A stretch of DNA of 64,000 nt. Source: Allodiplogaster sudhausi. Taxonomy: Eukaryota; Nematoda; Chromadorea; Rhabditida; Diplogasteridae. The position numbers were made by a program, and so were the translations under genes. The notes below the pieces were generated by a model that was not told the DNA's origin, did no database searches, and saw only the letters and a program-made list of their open reading frames with translations. Where the stretch lies: contig CALZFC010000043.1 of assembly GCA_945643635.1 (NCBI GenBank), positions 2,173,501 to 2,237,500 of the forward strand. Reading direction: 5' to 3'. Below, in pieces: positions 25,047 to 43,300 of this stretch (its first letter is position 1; each line of letters begins with the position of its first letter).

Positions 25047-26076
25047 TCTCTCTATAGATTAAACAACGTATGTAATTTAAAGGCCGGTTACGGCAGATTG
25101 ATTCCTGTGGGCGGCAGGATTGGTGGATTTGGATGAAACTTTCCAAAAAGGTACTTTGAAGTCTCGGCTATCGTCCTATGAGGGTTTGGAAATTTTTGGT
25201 TGGCGCCGGCCCCGGCGCCGGCGCCCCAAAGGGGGCTTACTCGGGAAACTTTGAGGTGGAATATCTCATTTTCTAGGGCACTTACAAAAATAACAAAAAT
25301 AGTATTGTATTCCTCAGGGCTGAATCTACCAATGGCCAGAAGTTCGATTTCGTAGATCGATTGGTAGATCGGTGGGAAATGATTTTCTAAAATGGGCACT
25401 TTTTCGCATGTTTTTGCCCCTTTTCTCAAAATCCTGACGTGCGCTTCGTTGATTGTCGGGTTCTATCGATGCAGTTTTTCAAGGCGCATCTTTTAATGTA
25501 TTACTTGTAAACTTATGCGCATGGGGGATATCAAAAAAATCGATAAAACTGAAAACATTTTTTGTTAGGGACCAACTTTGAACTTTTATATCTTAAGAAG
25601 TAGGAACGGCATCGGGATGGGACTAGGAGCATCTTGTTGAGAATTGAACAGGCTTCAATATGAGCCTATTTGGGTTTTTTTAAAAACATTCGATAAGTAC
25701 CTTAAAGGAGCCGGTTTCCGAAGCCCCGCGATATCTCCGAGGGTATTTAAGCTATGTCATCAAATTATGGTTTGAAAGAACCGTCACGCCAAGACGAACA
25801 ACTTTCTCATACATTGCATTGTCATTAGAATTCATCTTAAGCTTATAAAGGGTCGTTGGTTTTGAATAAAGGGTCGTTGGTTTTGAAAAAATAAAAGGTT
25901 TTGAATGGCTGTTTAATTGGTCTAGGTGAGCTCTGGGTCAGGCGGCTGCTGTCTGGCCGTCTGCACTCTCTCTCTATGCTGTCTCGCACCCAGCGAGCGA
26001 GCCGGTGCGTAGTCAAAAACCCGACAGATATAGAATGCTGCAGCAATTGGCTTCCCTCGGTTTTTCTCACTGAGTC

Positions 26077-26190
26077 GGTTTAATTACCCAAGTTTGAGGT
26101 AATCTCTTGGGTGCGCCCTCGGATGCTCGCTTGCGTCCGGATGCTTACTGGCGTTCGATGTTTTTTTTTGGATTTTTTTTTTGTTTGCTA
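26077..26190 (+). ncRNA. SL1 spliced-leader RNA gene or pseudogene, copy 2
   Basis: Bases 26077-26098 match SL1 exactly and are followed by a GT donor (gtaatctcttgg). GGTAAT after the leader can pair with ATTACC inside it, as in the first stem of nematode SL RNAs. A second hairpin is possible at cggatgc/gcgtccg (about 26121-26140), and a T-run then gga (about 26159-26172) is a weak candidate Sm site. The leader is preceded by cactgagtc, nearly the same as copy 1. Confidence 0.7.
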
Positions 26191-26250
26191 GAGAAAAGAA
26201 ACTGAATCGGCCGGAACAATCGAACGAATTTTGTTTTCTTAAATCGGGAA

Positions 26251-26323
26251 ATGACCACCGGGGCGATAGCCCCGGTGGTCATTGACCGGGCCGAAGGCCC
26301 ATAGCGTGTCGAAGGCACGCTAG
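26251..26323. other. Triple-hairpin 3' terminus of element B
   Basis: Hairpin 1, atgaccaccggggc/gccccggtggtcat around GATA (26251-26282, perfect); hairpin 2, gggcc/ggccc (26288-26300); hairpin 3, tagcgtgtc/ggcacgcta (26302-26322, one G-U pair). CTAG ends at 26323. Confidence 0.85.
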
Positions 26324-26342
26324 TTCTGCAGAAAATAACCAT

Positions 26343-28142
26343 TCAGTTAGAATACTTTCGATTAAAACAACTCTTAAAGTGTGGAAAGGAAAAGCCGACA
26401 GAGAAGTTTGCGCAATCCGATGAAGAGACACGGAGAGAGTCCAGCTGGCAATGCATGTAACTGTTCACTTCCGACAGATAGGCCTCCGTTTTTTGAATGT
26501 AAATGACTTCTTGAACTGGAGGGTTCGCTCCCTTCTTTCGCTGTTGATACTCTTCCACTTCTCTCAGCAGATTGTGCAAGATGCTCTCTTCATTTTCCTC
26601 CATCTCCATTGCTGGGCTCAAGTTCTGCAAAATCTTCTAAAATTAAATTAAATAATTAACTAACATAATCTAAGGATAATTTACGCTGAATCCTACAAAA
26701 GTAGCTAGGTGAAAGCATTACAATGTACAGGTCATTTTATTACATAAGTAGACAAGTACGTGTGAAGACGAACCGACTCTCCACGAGGAACGGCTGAAGC
26801 TTTAGCTTTCTTTGTAGAGGAACGGCCCACACAACCGCGCTTCGGCTGTAAGCAAAGCAGAAGTGAGTAGAAGGGATGAATGGAATGAGGAAGAGAAGCA
26901 CTCATGCTAATACCTGACTCATCATTCTCTACATCCAACGGCTTTCTGACAAATTATGAAGGTGCGAGTCTCACCTTTCTGTTAGCAGCGACAGAACTGA
27001 CGCTTTTGGAACTCGATGGATTGCTGGAAAAAATAAAGAATTTTGTAAACTTTTTAATTGACGATAACACTTAGCAAAAAACTTACCTTTGTTTATTTGC
27101 CTTGGATGCCTCGACAAATCTCGCAGTCTTACGACGAGTTCGAAGCGGTTGAATGCGAAGAGGCACTGTGGACGGCAACGGACTCCCACTCCTTCCCTCC
27201 ACAACCGATCCCTCCTGCCTAACAATGAGTGAAATCAAATACACGTGCACAACTACACAATTGATCTGAATTGACATTACATTATTTAGAAAAAAAATCA
27301 GACCAACTCACAGAACTGGCTGCGGAGGAGATTGTTGAAGTCTTTCTGGGGAATCGACATTCACAACATCGATGTACTCGTCGGCTGGATCGGAGGAAAT
27401 CGAGCACCTGAGAAAAAAAAGATATCCTCAAAATGGTAGCCTACACTAACAACAGACAATTCACGTGTGGCCGAGATCAGGAATAATGGCTGACGAAACG
27501 GTGTTTTTACAGTTAGGAGTCAGTATATCTTTTTTTCCGCGCTCCGAGGGGCATTAGGGCAAATCATGAATATAATGTTTTCACTGCATTGACTCCCGCA
27601 CAAAAATACCCCCCCCCCCTTGGTGACAACAGAAGATGAGAACCATCGATATTAGAAATTCCGCTCGGTTTCGCCAACTCTGGTGAAGAATGGCCACTTA
27701 AATAAAAGATGTCAAGCATGAGAGTTTCAGGGTAACAATCCTATTAAGCGCATTAGCAACCAAAAATTGCGCATTTCAATTGAAGAAGCAATTCTAAGAT
27801 AGAACACGAAGATAAAAAAGAGAATTAAAAAAGACCTTTTAATCGATTCGGCACGACCCTCGCTGGTGGTCAAAACTGTTCTTGATATTTCTCCTTCTGG
27901 CGCAACTCGGCTAAACAGATCTTTCAAAACCTAGTGAAGTTGTTCATAAAAAGCTTATCTCCCATCCAACAATACCTTAAGAAAATATATCCATACCAAG
28001 GCAGAACGCACTCTTCAATTTGTATAGTCGCACGTGTTTTTCTACCACTGAAGCCAGATGGCGAGCGGGGAGAGCTGTGCTTGGATCGAGATTTCGGGAC
28101 AGTGTCAACCGAAGGCACTTTCGAACTTCTGCGGCTTAGCAT
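26343..28142 (-). CDS. Unnamed protein: basic Ser-rich N-terminus, coiled-coil-like C-terminus
   Basis: ATG 28142 opens MLSRRSSKVPSVDTVPKSRS, a basic stretch with SGRKTRATIQIEE. Later exons on the minus strand have good sites: about 27930-27837 (VLKDLFSRVAPEGEISRTVL), 27409-27313 (DPADEYIDVVNVDSPERLQQ), 27220-27087 (PLRIQPLRTRRKTARF), 27025-26975 (SNPSSSKSVSSVAANRK), 26947-26917 (PLDVENDES), 26848-26750 (GRSSTKKAKASAVPRGES). The last frame, from about 26645 to the stop at 26343, is long and helix-rich (ENEESILHNLLREVEEYQQR, QEVIYIQKTEAYLSEVNSYM). Some phases do not join cleanly, notably between the first two exons. Basic tail plus a C-terminal coiled coil is seen in chromatin and kinetochore proteins, but I cannot assign a family. 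Confidence 0.5.
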
Positions 28143-28262
28143 CAGGCTAAGACTCAGCAGCGCATTTATATTCAGTAAATATAAAATAACAACTTCAGTA
28201 AAAAAAATTAAAGCCTGATAAAGAAACCTCGTATAGCACCCGCTAACAATGAGCCCCGCCAA

Positions 28263-28859
28263 CTTGATAATATAAAACAGCGGAGGCCCTGAACAGAAAA
28301 CCCTTTCGATTTAATTAAAATACGGTATCCATTAAAATTTGCGCTATGCGCTCGAAACGAGGGACGGTAGATCAAGCTTGACGGCCTTAGTCAGACTTTG
28401 TGAAAAATGGAATTGTATTTTGTTTTGGAAAGATTTAATGTTTCCTTTAAAGTAAAATTTTAATTTCAAAAGCAGATTTTGATTTTAAGCACAGTAATAG
28501 GAAAAAATGGACGAGATAAAAAAATGCGGGGTAGCCGAAGAAAGATTGAAAAAAGGAAGAGAAGACTGACAGTTAAGAAGCGGAGCTAAAAGAGACACAT
28601 TTTATCCTTTATTTTGGACTTTATGCATGCACCTGTTTGTGATTATGTCATGCCTGATTGTGAGCTATTTCACACCGAGAACCACGAGTGTACAGAAAAA
28701 GAACTATTTTTGTCGTAGTTGTAACCGAACTTTTACACGCTTGTTTTTTAAAAACTATATTGCTGGATAACTTTGAACTCTTCTCTCTCTCTCTCTCTCT
28801 CTCCCTATTTACCATTTTCTTATTTCCCTGTCTGATGTTCGTGTCCACTGCTTCCCCCT
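28263..28859. other. Intergenic, no gene seen
   Basis: A/T-rich; a (CT)n tract sits at about 28782-28803. Confidence 0.45.
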
Positions 28860-29741
28860 GCAGAAAAAGGGCGAGTGTGCGCTGGAGATTCCCTGATGTT
28901 TTCGAGACGGAACTGTCCTGCCTAACCATAGAGAGTGGTAGTTTGGATAATGACTGCTGCAGCCTTCTCGATTGCCTATCCGGGAAGGGCATCCACAGCC
29001 TTCTCGGTTGCCTGCCACGACTGGATTGGTCATCTCTTTGAGAACAGCGGAGCCCTCAAGCTCTTAATGTCATCTTCATTCCTTTCTTTTTTCTCTGCCT
29101 CTTTATTACCTCTTCTAATGGGAAAATGAAGTTGATTTGAACTTTTTTTTTATTTTTATAGGGAATCAAGAACTTTCTGTTTTTATAGGGAATCAAGACT
29201 GTAGGTCTGGTAAACCCGGGAAAGCAAGACAAGCACATAGACTGCTGTCTTCCGGCGGAGCTGGCAAGCATGTAAGAAGACTAAAGCATCCTATGCCTCG
29301 TCCTCTTCAAACTCCAGACTCCTCTCCCATTATTCACTGGAGAAGATGCGATCTGGGAAGGTTCCAGGTCTGTCTTTCCTAGAGGAGTGGAGTGGCTATC
29401 GCTCCAGGACGCCGCTCCCCTCCTCCGCACACTCTCTCGTCTCTCTCTGCTCAGTCGTCCTTTCTATGCAAACCATAGACAAAATCGGTACCTATACTGA
29501 TTATTAAATTAATGCCTACAACTAGATTTTGGAGAAAGCGTTTTCCTTTCAGTGTCTGGAGTTCCTTGGCGAAGATGTGCTCAGTCAGATGATTGTCCCG
29601 AACGAAGGAATAAAGATTCCATCAGTTGTTGAGGAAGAAATGGGAGTGGGCACAGGAGCTCCATTCCAATCACTCCCTGCGGCGCACGCTCAACAAGGCA
29701 ACTCTTCCATCTCTGCTGTCATTCGCTACTTAGAAAATTAG
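28860..29741 (+). CDS. Weak candidate gene, unknown product
   Basis: Two protein-like open stretches on the plus strand. One, after a ctgcag acceptor at 28862, includes RFPDVFETELSCLTIESGSL and stops at 29041. The other, after tttcag at 29552, reads CLEFLGEDVLSQMIVPNEGI, KIPSVVEEEMGVGTGAPF and stops at 29741. They are probably exons of one or two genes, but I cannot join them in phase. A short repeat (ccttctcgattgcct / ccttctcggttgcct) sits near 28962-29010. Confidence 0.25.
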
Positions 29742-31237
29742 AACTAGACTGAAAACAAGATCAAGTTTCAGCGCATACACTGGAATGTCAGCAGTAGAAG
29801 GGTTTAGAAGTCAGTCGAGACAATCACTTCAGATTTTAAAATGAACGAATGGGAGAGAATGAGGAGAGTGGCTTTGCTGTTGCAGTCTTCTTGTTTCAGA
29901 TTTGGAGCCTTTTGTTATATGTACTTGTTTAATAGAAAAGGAATTCACAGTTTTTAACCGTTTTGCGCTCACTAACCCTCTCTCTCTCCCTCTCTCTCTC
30001 TCCTATCTCTCTCTCTCTGTTTCTCTCTATCTCTCACTCTCTATCTCACTATCACTAACTCTCGCTCTCTCTATCTCACTATCTCTCTCGCTCTCTCTCT
30101 CTCTCTATTTCACTATCTCTCACTCTCGCTCTCTCTCTCTCTCACTATTTTTCACTCTCACTCTCTCTCTCCATATCTCTCCCTCGCTCTACAGCAGCCC
30201 TCATATACATACATATGTCTCCCCTAGCTTCATTAACCTTCTCTCGTCTACTATTGCAGTTCTCACTCTACTCACTGCCCCACGCCTAATTCTTATCTCT
30301 AGAGTCAAATACATACGCCTCCCATAGATCACTTCTGTGGGACGAAGGCAAGATGAGGTAGGGAAGGGCCCGGTGCTGAGAGTGCAGGACATTACTTGGC
30401 AGCTGTTTCCGAGGGGGGGGGGGGAGTACCACTAGCACGTGCTCTTTCCAGTCTTATTTAGTTAAACTCTCTCTCTCTCTCTTCCCTCTACTGTTTCTCT
30501 TTCCCTACACAGTGCACGGTCAGCGTTTTTCTCACCCCTTCCTCGTTGCCCTGTCGTTGTCGATCTCTCTTTTCTTGTTGTCCATTTCTTCTGCCTTATA
30601 ATCATTTGGCTTCATTCTAATCATTTCTCTTCTTCTCTGCCTCTCTCCTCACTCCATTCTATTTCTTCTCTACTCATTGATTCTCTTCCTACTCAAGCCT
30701 GGCAGATGCCCTTTTCCCTGCTGTCTGCTCGCTGGCAACCGATCATTTCGGAGACTAATCGCACTTCTTTCGTCGATATTGATCGTCTTACAATTAGCGT
30801 TCTTGTAATGCGTTTCGAGTTACAGCGTAAATGTATGTATGTAAATTATGAGTGGCACACTTTATTTTCCATGTTTATTTGTCGCAAATATTCTGTTTTA
30901 AAATTCATTCCTGGAAATAGGAACAGAGATTAGGAAGTTAAAGAGAATGGTGAGATTATGCACCCGTTTGCACTCGCAATCATATTTTGTCCTTCTCTGA
31001 CTCTCTCTCTCACACACACACACTCTCTCTCTCTCTCTGGCTCTTTCTTCTCTCTCTCTTTTTCTCGTTCTTACTGGCGTCAGTGCGCGCGCAGCGAACA
31101 ACTGGCGCTATTTGGGTTTCGGCCTGGGCAGTTTGTAATGAGTTTCCCTTGTTTATTTATAAGTCATCCTCCAGGGCATCGTAACTTTTTGTTCAGTCGT
31201 TCCTAAGTTGCATTCTGTAGCTCTAAGTTCATGCCAT
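29742..31237. repeat. Intergenic pyrimidine-rich DNA
   Basis: CT-rich mixed repeats at 29980-30190, CT at 30466-30482, a run of about 10 G at 30414-30424, and (CA)n/(CT)n at 31012-31040. No supported coding exon. Confidence 0.6.
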
Positions 31238-31312
31238 ATCGAGCTGGGTCGAATGAGCTATCAACTGGGTCGAATGAGCTATCGACTGGGTCGAATGAGC
31301 TATCGACTGGGT
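31238..31312 (+). repeat. 22-bp tandem repeat, about 3.4 copies
   Basis: Repeats of ctgggtcgaatgagctatcg, nearly identical, ending in a partial unit (ctgggtctg). Confidence 0.9.
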
Positions 31313-31919
31313 CTGTGGGTTGAGATTGAGACCCCTTGAAATTACCAACTGCGCGAAAGGCCTATTTTACGCCAAAAGCGAGGACTTACAAGAGATCAGA
31401 GCCTTCTAGCGTGCTCATTGCGCCTAGAGACCCTACATAAAAGTTGCTCAGTACCCTTTGGCCATTCTAAACCCCAACTTTAAGACAACCATGTTTCCCC
31501 TGCTTTCTACTACTTCTTCTTTTGCAAGTGCCTGTCTCAAAGAAGGCGTCTTTCCACATCTCACGTGCTGCTTATGAGCGGAGAGATGTGATGTTCGATG
31601 TTTGTTCTCTTCAGATCTTTCTCGAAGAAAACTGTCAATAAGCGAGCGTTATCTGTCACATGTTTTCATACTGAAAAATTGTACAGAAAAATAATTGAAG
31701 AAACCACAACATGTCGAGATGTATTTCTAATGGAAACATAAACATAGATTTTGTTTGCTTTTCCGACTTGCCTTTTCCTGTCGACTTCTCAAACAGTCGG
31801 CCTTCATTCCTTCCTACTTCTTGTTCCTCACCACATCTTCTCCTTCTTGTACGACAAATGAGCCTGCCCTATTGTCAAAAAGGAACTTAGTTTAACACCC
31901 TTCTCCACCAGGTGCAAAG
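31313..31919. other. Upstream region of the first ALDH gene
   Basis: No coding frame seen. It ends in ccaccag, 8 bases before the ALDH start codon, a possible trans-splice acceptor. Confidence 0.4.
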
Positions 31920-34697
<2,778 letters not shown>

Positions 34698-35087
34698 GCA
34701 CTCCTTGTTGCCAGCCCTTTTATCACTCATTTTATCAATGCCCACTAAATATGTACATCGATATCACTTTGTCGATAAACTTTCTGATACTTTCGCCGTA
34801 ACAGTGCAATAACGTAACAAGAACCATGCAAGAATGTGAATTTTCAATAATTTCGGACAATGAGACAACAAGTTGAAGTTGAATGTCAGCTACCCGACAA
34901 AAAAAAACATTTAAAAAATGGTCTTCAGTTGCGTGAGTTTTGCGAGGAAAAAGTGGCATTGAATATTATGTGGAAGATGCGTGGCTAACGGCCAGAGGAA
35001 TACTTTGCTTCGTTTGGCAATTCATTCCTATCGCGTTCAGCGGCCAGAACCAGCCTTGTTCTCTCATCTCCCATATCAACTTCCTCC

Positions 35088-38291
<3,204 letters not shown>

Positions 38292-38456
38292 GGCATCTAT
38301 TCTCACACTCCATATGATCCCTTCCCCTTCAATGTCACTGCCCGAGTCAAGTATTGTATAAATATAGAAAGCATGGATATAGTTGAGTGAAAGAATAAAT
38401 TCTACTATGTGACATCCGACAATGGATGCAGGGAATAACCCGAACTGGGCATATTG

Positions 38457-40337
38457 TAGTAAAATCAGCGTAAAAGTGGTGCGCCTTATATTGAAGTTGT
38501 TTAGTGAAAGTCGAAAATTGTCGTGAATGTTACAAGTAACGATTGCAGGTTTGAACATGGTTTGGTTTTATGAGTGATCTTTCTCGCTTTCCTTCGAATT
38601 TCATCGACAGTCGTCCCTTCCCCGCACCCATCGCTCTCGATCTCCTTTTGATCTCCTCCCGCGCTCTGTCCCTCTCTCATGGCTACACTCTTCTCTTTCT
38701 ACACGTCTCTGGAACAAACGCGCGCGTCTTCAGCCCCTTTTAGCTCTCGCTCTCATCCTGCCATTCCTTTCGATTCGGCACATTTTTCGCTGCCACTACT
38801 TTGCTGTATTTGTCTGTGCGTACTACCGCTAGTTTGTCTAACAGTAGTTAATGGCTGTTGCGAGTTAAATTCTTGAAATTGGCTGGTTAAGTAATCTTAA
38901 AGTATTTATCCAGTTGAGCTTTCATCATCCTTTCTAATCTGATTGTGGTGATCCCTGCCCAAGGCATTTGTTATCTTCTAACTTGTTGTCTTCATCGCAT
39001 GCCTGATTCATTCGCACAGTCATTGTGATATTCTTCGGCTAACTGACTTGAAATCGCCGTTGCATTAATCTCGCTGGGCTGCTTAGTAAAATCAGTGTAA
39101 AAGTGGTGCGCCTTATATTGAAGTTGTTTAGTGAAAGTCGAAAATTGTCGTGAATGTTACAAGTAACGATTGCAGGTTTGAACATGGTTTGGTTTTATGA
39201 GTGATCTTTCTCGCTTTCCTTCGAATTTCATCGACAGTCGTCCCTTCCCCGCACCCATCGCTCTCGATCTCCTTTTGATCTCCTCCCGCGCTCTGTCCCT
39301 CTCTCATGGCTACACTCTTCTCTTTCTACACGTCTCTGGAACAAACGCGCGCGTCTTCAGCCCCTTTTAGCTCTCGCTCTCATCCTGCCATTCCTTTCGA
39401 TTCGGCACATTTTCGCTGCCACTACTTTGCTGTATTTGTCTGTGCGTACTACCGCTAGTTTGTCTAACAGTAGTTAATGGCTGTTGCGAGTTAAATTCTT
39501 GAAATTGGCTGGTTAAGTAATCTTAAAGTATTTATCCAGTTGAGCTTTCATCATCCTTTCTAATCTGATTGTGGTGATCCCTGCCCAAGGCATTTGTTAT
39601 CTTCTAACTTGTTGTCTTCATCGCATGCCTGATTCATTCGCACAGTCATTGTGATATTCTTCGGCTAACTGACTTGAAATCGCCTTTGCATTAATCTCGC
39701 TGGGCTGCTTAGTAAAATCAGCGTAAAAGTGGTGCGCCTTATATTGAAGTTGTTTAGTGAAAGTCGAAAATTGTCGTGAATGTTACAAGTAACGATTGCA
39801 GGTGTGAACATGGTTTGGTTTTATGAGTGATCTTTCTCGCTTTCCTTCGAATTTCATCGACAGTCGTCCCTTCCCCGCACCCATCGCTCTCGATCTCCTT
39901 TTGATCTCCTCCCGCGCTCTGTCCCTCTCTCATGGCTACACTCTTCTCTTTCTACACGTCTCTGGAACAAACGCGCGCGTCTTCAGCCCCTTTTAGCTCT
40001 CGCTCTCATCCTGCCATTCCTTTCGATTCGGCACATTTTTCGCTGCCACTACTTTGCTGTATTTGTCTGTGCGTACTACCGCTAGTTTGTCTAACAGTAG
40101 TTAATGGCTGTTGCGAGTTAAATTCTTGAAATTGGCTGGTTAAGTAATCTTAAAGTATTTATCCAGTTGAGCTTTCATCATCCTTTCTAATCTGATTGTG
40201 GTGATCCCTGCCCAAGGCATTTGTTATCTTCTAACTTGTTGTCTTCATCGCATGCCTGATTCATTCGCACAGTCATTGTGATATTCTTCGGCTAACTGAC
40301 TTGAAATCGCCTTTGCATTAATCTCGCTGGGCTGCTT
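38457..40337 (+). repeat. Three tandem copies of a 627-bp unit
   Basis: Units begin at 38457, 39084 and 39710 (tagtaaaatcag) and are almost identical, with a few base changes and one deleted T in copy 2 (cacattttcg). Each contains an ATG frame of 65 codons (from 38679 and 39932; frameshifted in copy 2). The array ends 45 bp before the receptor start codon. Confidence 0.97.
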
Positions 40338-40365
40338 GTAATCCGTCTCTCTCTCATCTCCAAAG

Positions 40366-40379
40366 TCCTTTCTTTTCAG
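40366..40379 (+). promoter_or_regulatory. Probable trans-splice acceptor of the receptor gene
   Basis: The pyrimidine tract tcctttcttttcag ends 3 bases before ATG 40383, the expected spacing for a nematode spliced-leader site. Confidence 0.6.
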
Positions 40380-40382
40380 GAG

Positions 40383-43300
40383 ATGGAGCGGGGAGAGCGC
40401 GAGAGTAGGAGTCAACTGCAGCCACAAGCACTCGCCAGCAGAAGAAGGCCTCGCCTGCCGTGGCTGGCTCGGGCGGTTCTCGTCATAGCTGCCTGCTCCC
40501 TCTGCAGGCTCTCCTCTGCTGCTTCTCCCTCTCCCTCCCCTTCTCGCTCTCCCCTCCCCAGAGCCCTTCCTGCTCACTGTGTCAACGAATCTCACTTCTT
40601 CTGCCACTCTGCTGATCTACCCTGTATTCCTCTCGAATGGCGTTGTGACAACATTCCGGATTGCCCCAATGGCCAGGTTTGCTTTAGAAGAGGGCCTCGC
40701 CTGCCGTGGCCAATCCATGTGATTAATGGTGGATGCTGTTGAGGACGAGGAGAAATGCGCGTACTTCCACGACTGCTCCCACGGCGACCTCACTTGTCGC
40801 AATGGGGAGTGCATCTCTGCCAACTTCAAGTGTGATGGACAAGTCCGTTCCTTTCTTCCATCTCATAAGGGACGTTCTAATTCTTTTCTATAACTTCCCG
40901 TTGAAGAAGAGCTAATCGAACTAATGTCATTTAATTGTCATACTTTATTGGAGGTTGACTGCTCGGATGGCACGGATGAAAGAGGCTGCAATGAGATGGA
41001 GCAATTGAAGAGATGTGAGTGCAGCTATCTCCGTGTAGATCTTTTCTTTGTTTGATGAGTCGTCAAGGGTTGAGCTGACAAGTTATTCCTTGCAGTGCAT
41101 TCTGCTGCTCGTGAGTCTTCTTCTGCCCGCCCTACGTCGTCCCCTTCTGGCTCGGCCCTCTCTACTCTCTCCAAGTCCTCTTCCTTCGTCGAATCCCCTT
41201 TCCGCTCCTCTTCTCATGCCTGCAGCCGTGGACAATTCGCTTGCGGCGAAGGCACGAAGTGTATTCCCGAAGATGCGAAATGCGATGGCACCGAAGTTAG
41301 CCTTTCGAGTTGTCATTCTTATGTAGCATGGTTGGAATGGATTCAGAAGTAGTACTCTTCTCCTTTTTCAGGACTGCCCATACGGGGAGGATGAGAAAGA
41401 CTGCGACGATGCCTTCAAGTCTGTTGCCAATGCAGGTGAGTTGTTCTCATACTTTAGAATCAAGTGATGTGAATGAGTCCTTCAGCCATCTCAATGATTC
41501 TTCCCTTCTCTCCGGCCTCGGATCGAGTCTGCAAGGCAGGCCATGTCAAGTGTGGAGATGGCAGCGCCTGCATCCCCGTGTCTTGGGTTTGCGATGGCCA
41601 GGAAGACTGCGAAGATGACAGCGATGAGGCCAGTTGGCCATTTGCCGTCTCTATAGGATACGAATTAGCGGATCAATATTAAATACTAAATGAGCTCAAA
41701 AAGTGGGGAGGGGGAGGATGAAAAACGCGTGCTGGTCCACTAAACGGAAGTGAAGTATCTTTCAGTCTGAATGCTCGGAGCTGGAAGCCGAAGCCGATGC
41801 CGAAGCTGCAGCGAGTCGTTCTCAGAGCGAAGCGACCTCTCGTCTCCCTGACCTCAACGAGTTCCTGCAGACCTCCGTCCACAACCTCTGCAAGGCGGGC
41901 GAGTTCCACTGTCATGGAGGCTGGTTTTTCCCTGTTTTTTTTTAAGCTACCGAGTTTATATAATAAACATTGAAGGAAAGATTTGGGGAACAAGAACTGA
42001 TATAAAATGAAGTATTGTGCAGGAGCGTGCATCCCAGCGACGCGTGCGTGTGATGGGCACGTGGACTGCGCGGGGGGAGAGGACGAGGCCGGCCGGTGCG
42101 GAGACTGCAAGAAGACTTTCTGCCAGCACGACTGCAGAGACACGCCCACAGGTTGGCCACCCAAGGACTGCTCTTATACTACGTTTCTTCTTCCTCCTAG
42201 GCCCTCACTGTACTTGCCCGGCTGGAATGAAACTCGCGCACGACTTGACTTCCTGCGAAGACATTGATGAGTGCCTTCAGGATGGCAAGCACTGCTCACA
42301 GTATTGCGAGAATACTGGTAGTGGGTAAGCAGGGAGGGAGAGAGGGTGGGGAGAGAGACGGAGAGGGAGGTAGTGTGAGAGAGACGGAGAGGGAGGGAGC
42401 GAGAGAGAGAGAGAATGATGCGGCCGTTCTTGAGATACATGTGCACGTGCTCGGCGGGGTACATACTCGCAGCAGACAAGCACACTTGCCATCTGGAAGC
42501 GGGGGGAGACGAAGAGGGCACAATTCTGATTTCACTCGGGGCTGAGGTGAGTGCAAGAGATACTTGGATGTCTTAACAGACTCCTTGATGTACAACTGCT
42601 TGAGGTCCGTTCGATGCCCCTCTTCGCCCCTCAACTCTCTCGCAACTCTTACTCCACCTGGGTCTCCCTCTCCTCCATTGGCACTTGTCGCAGCATCGCC
42701 AACTACGCTGAAGAGAACCGAATCTTTCTGGCCATGCAGAATGTTAGTTTGATTGTATGGAGGAGATGGTTGATGCGATTCTCATTCTGCAGGGACCTCT
42801 CTCTGTCTGGGAGGCTGGTCATCTCTACTCTCTCCGCGAGAATCTCCCGGGTCTCAACTACGTCGCTGTTGACTGGGTCGGTGGAAACATCATCTTCACT
42901 GCCAGAGGTATGTATTCTATGGGCATGCTATCCCTGTCTCTCCCTCTCGCAGTCTTCCTTCTGCCTCTTCCTCTCGCAGTCTCCCCTCTGATCCTCCCTC
43001 TCGCTGTCTTCCCTCTTCCTTTCTCTTTAACTGACCTTTCTCTCTAGCTCCGAATCCGAACCCGGGAATCTACATGTGCACTTCCTCTGGCCTGTTCTGC
43101 CGAATCATCGTGCCTGGCAAGAGTGAAAGCAGTCTGAATCCGGGCCAGAAGCAGAACTACAGAGGTGAGTAAAGAAAGAAGGAGTCCTGAAGGAGAATCC
43201 TCCTGTCGCTCCTTGCAGGATTGGCTGTCCACCCCCTGCGCGGTCTTCTCGCCTGGATCGATGTCTTCGGCTCTCATCATCGAATCATGATCTCCAACCT

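Larger units (their letters stand above)
25047..26323 (+). mobile_element. Helitron-like element B (non-autonomous), head to tail with A, carrying SL1
   Basis: Begins TCTCTCTATAGATTAAAC directly after the CTAG of element A and ends with the same triple hairpin and CTAG before T (26320-26324). The first about 780 bp is a diverged copy of element A: same ggcgcc run at 25202-25224, gcgcatcttttaatg, ttttttgttagg, caactttctcatac. From about 25840 the sequence is unrelated to A: a doubled aaagggtcgttggttttgaa motif (about 25852-25888) and an SL1 sequence at 26077. The 3' hairpins begin at 26251. Confidence 0.6.

Noticed and set aside
24964..26342. Minus-strand protein shared by both Helitron termini (TGAIAP region)
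   Set aside because: The similarity follows the hairpin bases; short, no start or splice context.
38679..40129. 65-codon frame MATLFSFYTS in the tandem copies
   Set aside because: It is frameshifted in the middle copy, has no splice context and probably lies in promoter DNA.
38457..40337. CRISPR array
   Set aside because: Three 627-bp repeats without spacers in eukaryotic DNA are a tandem duplication.
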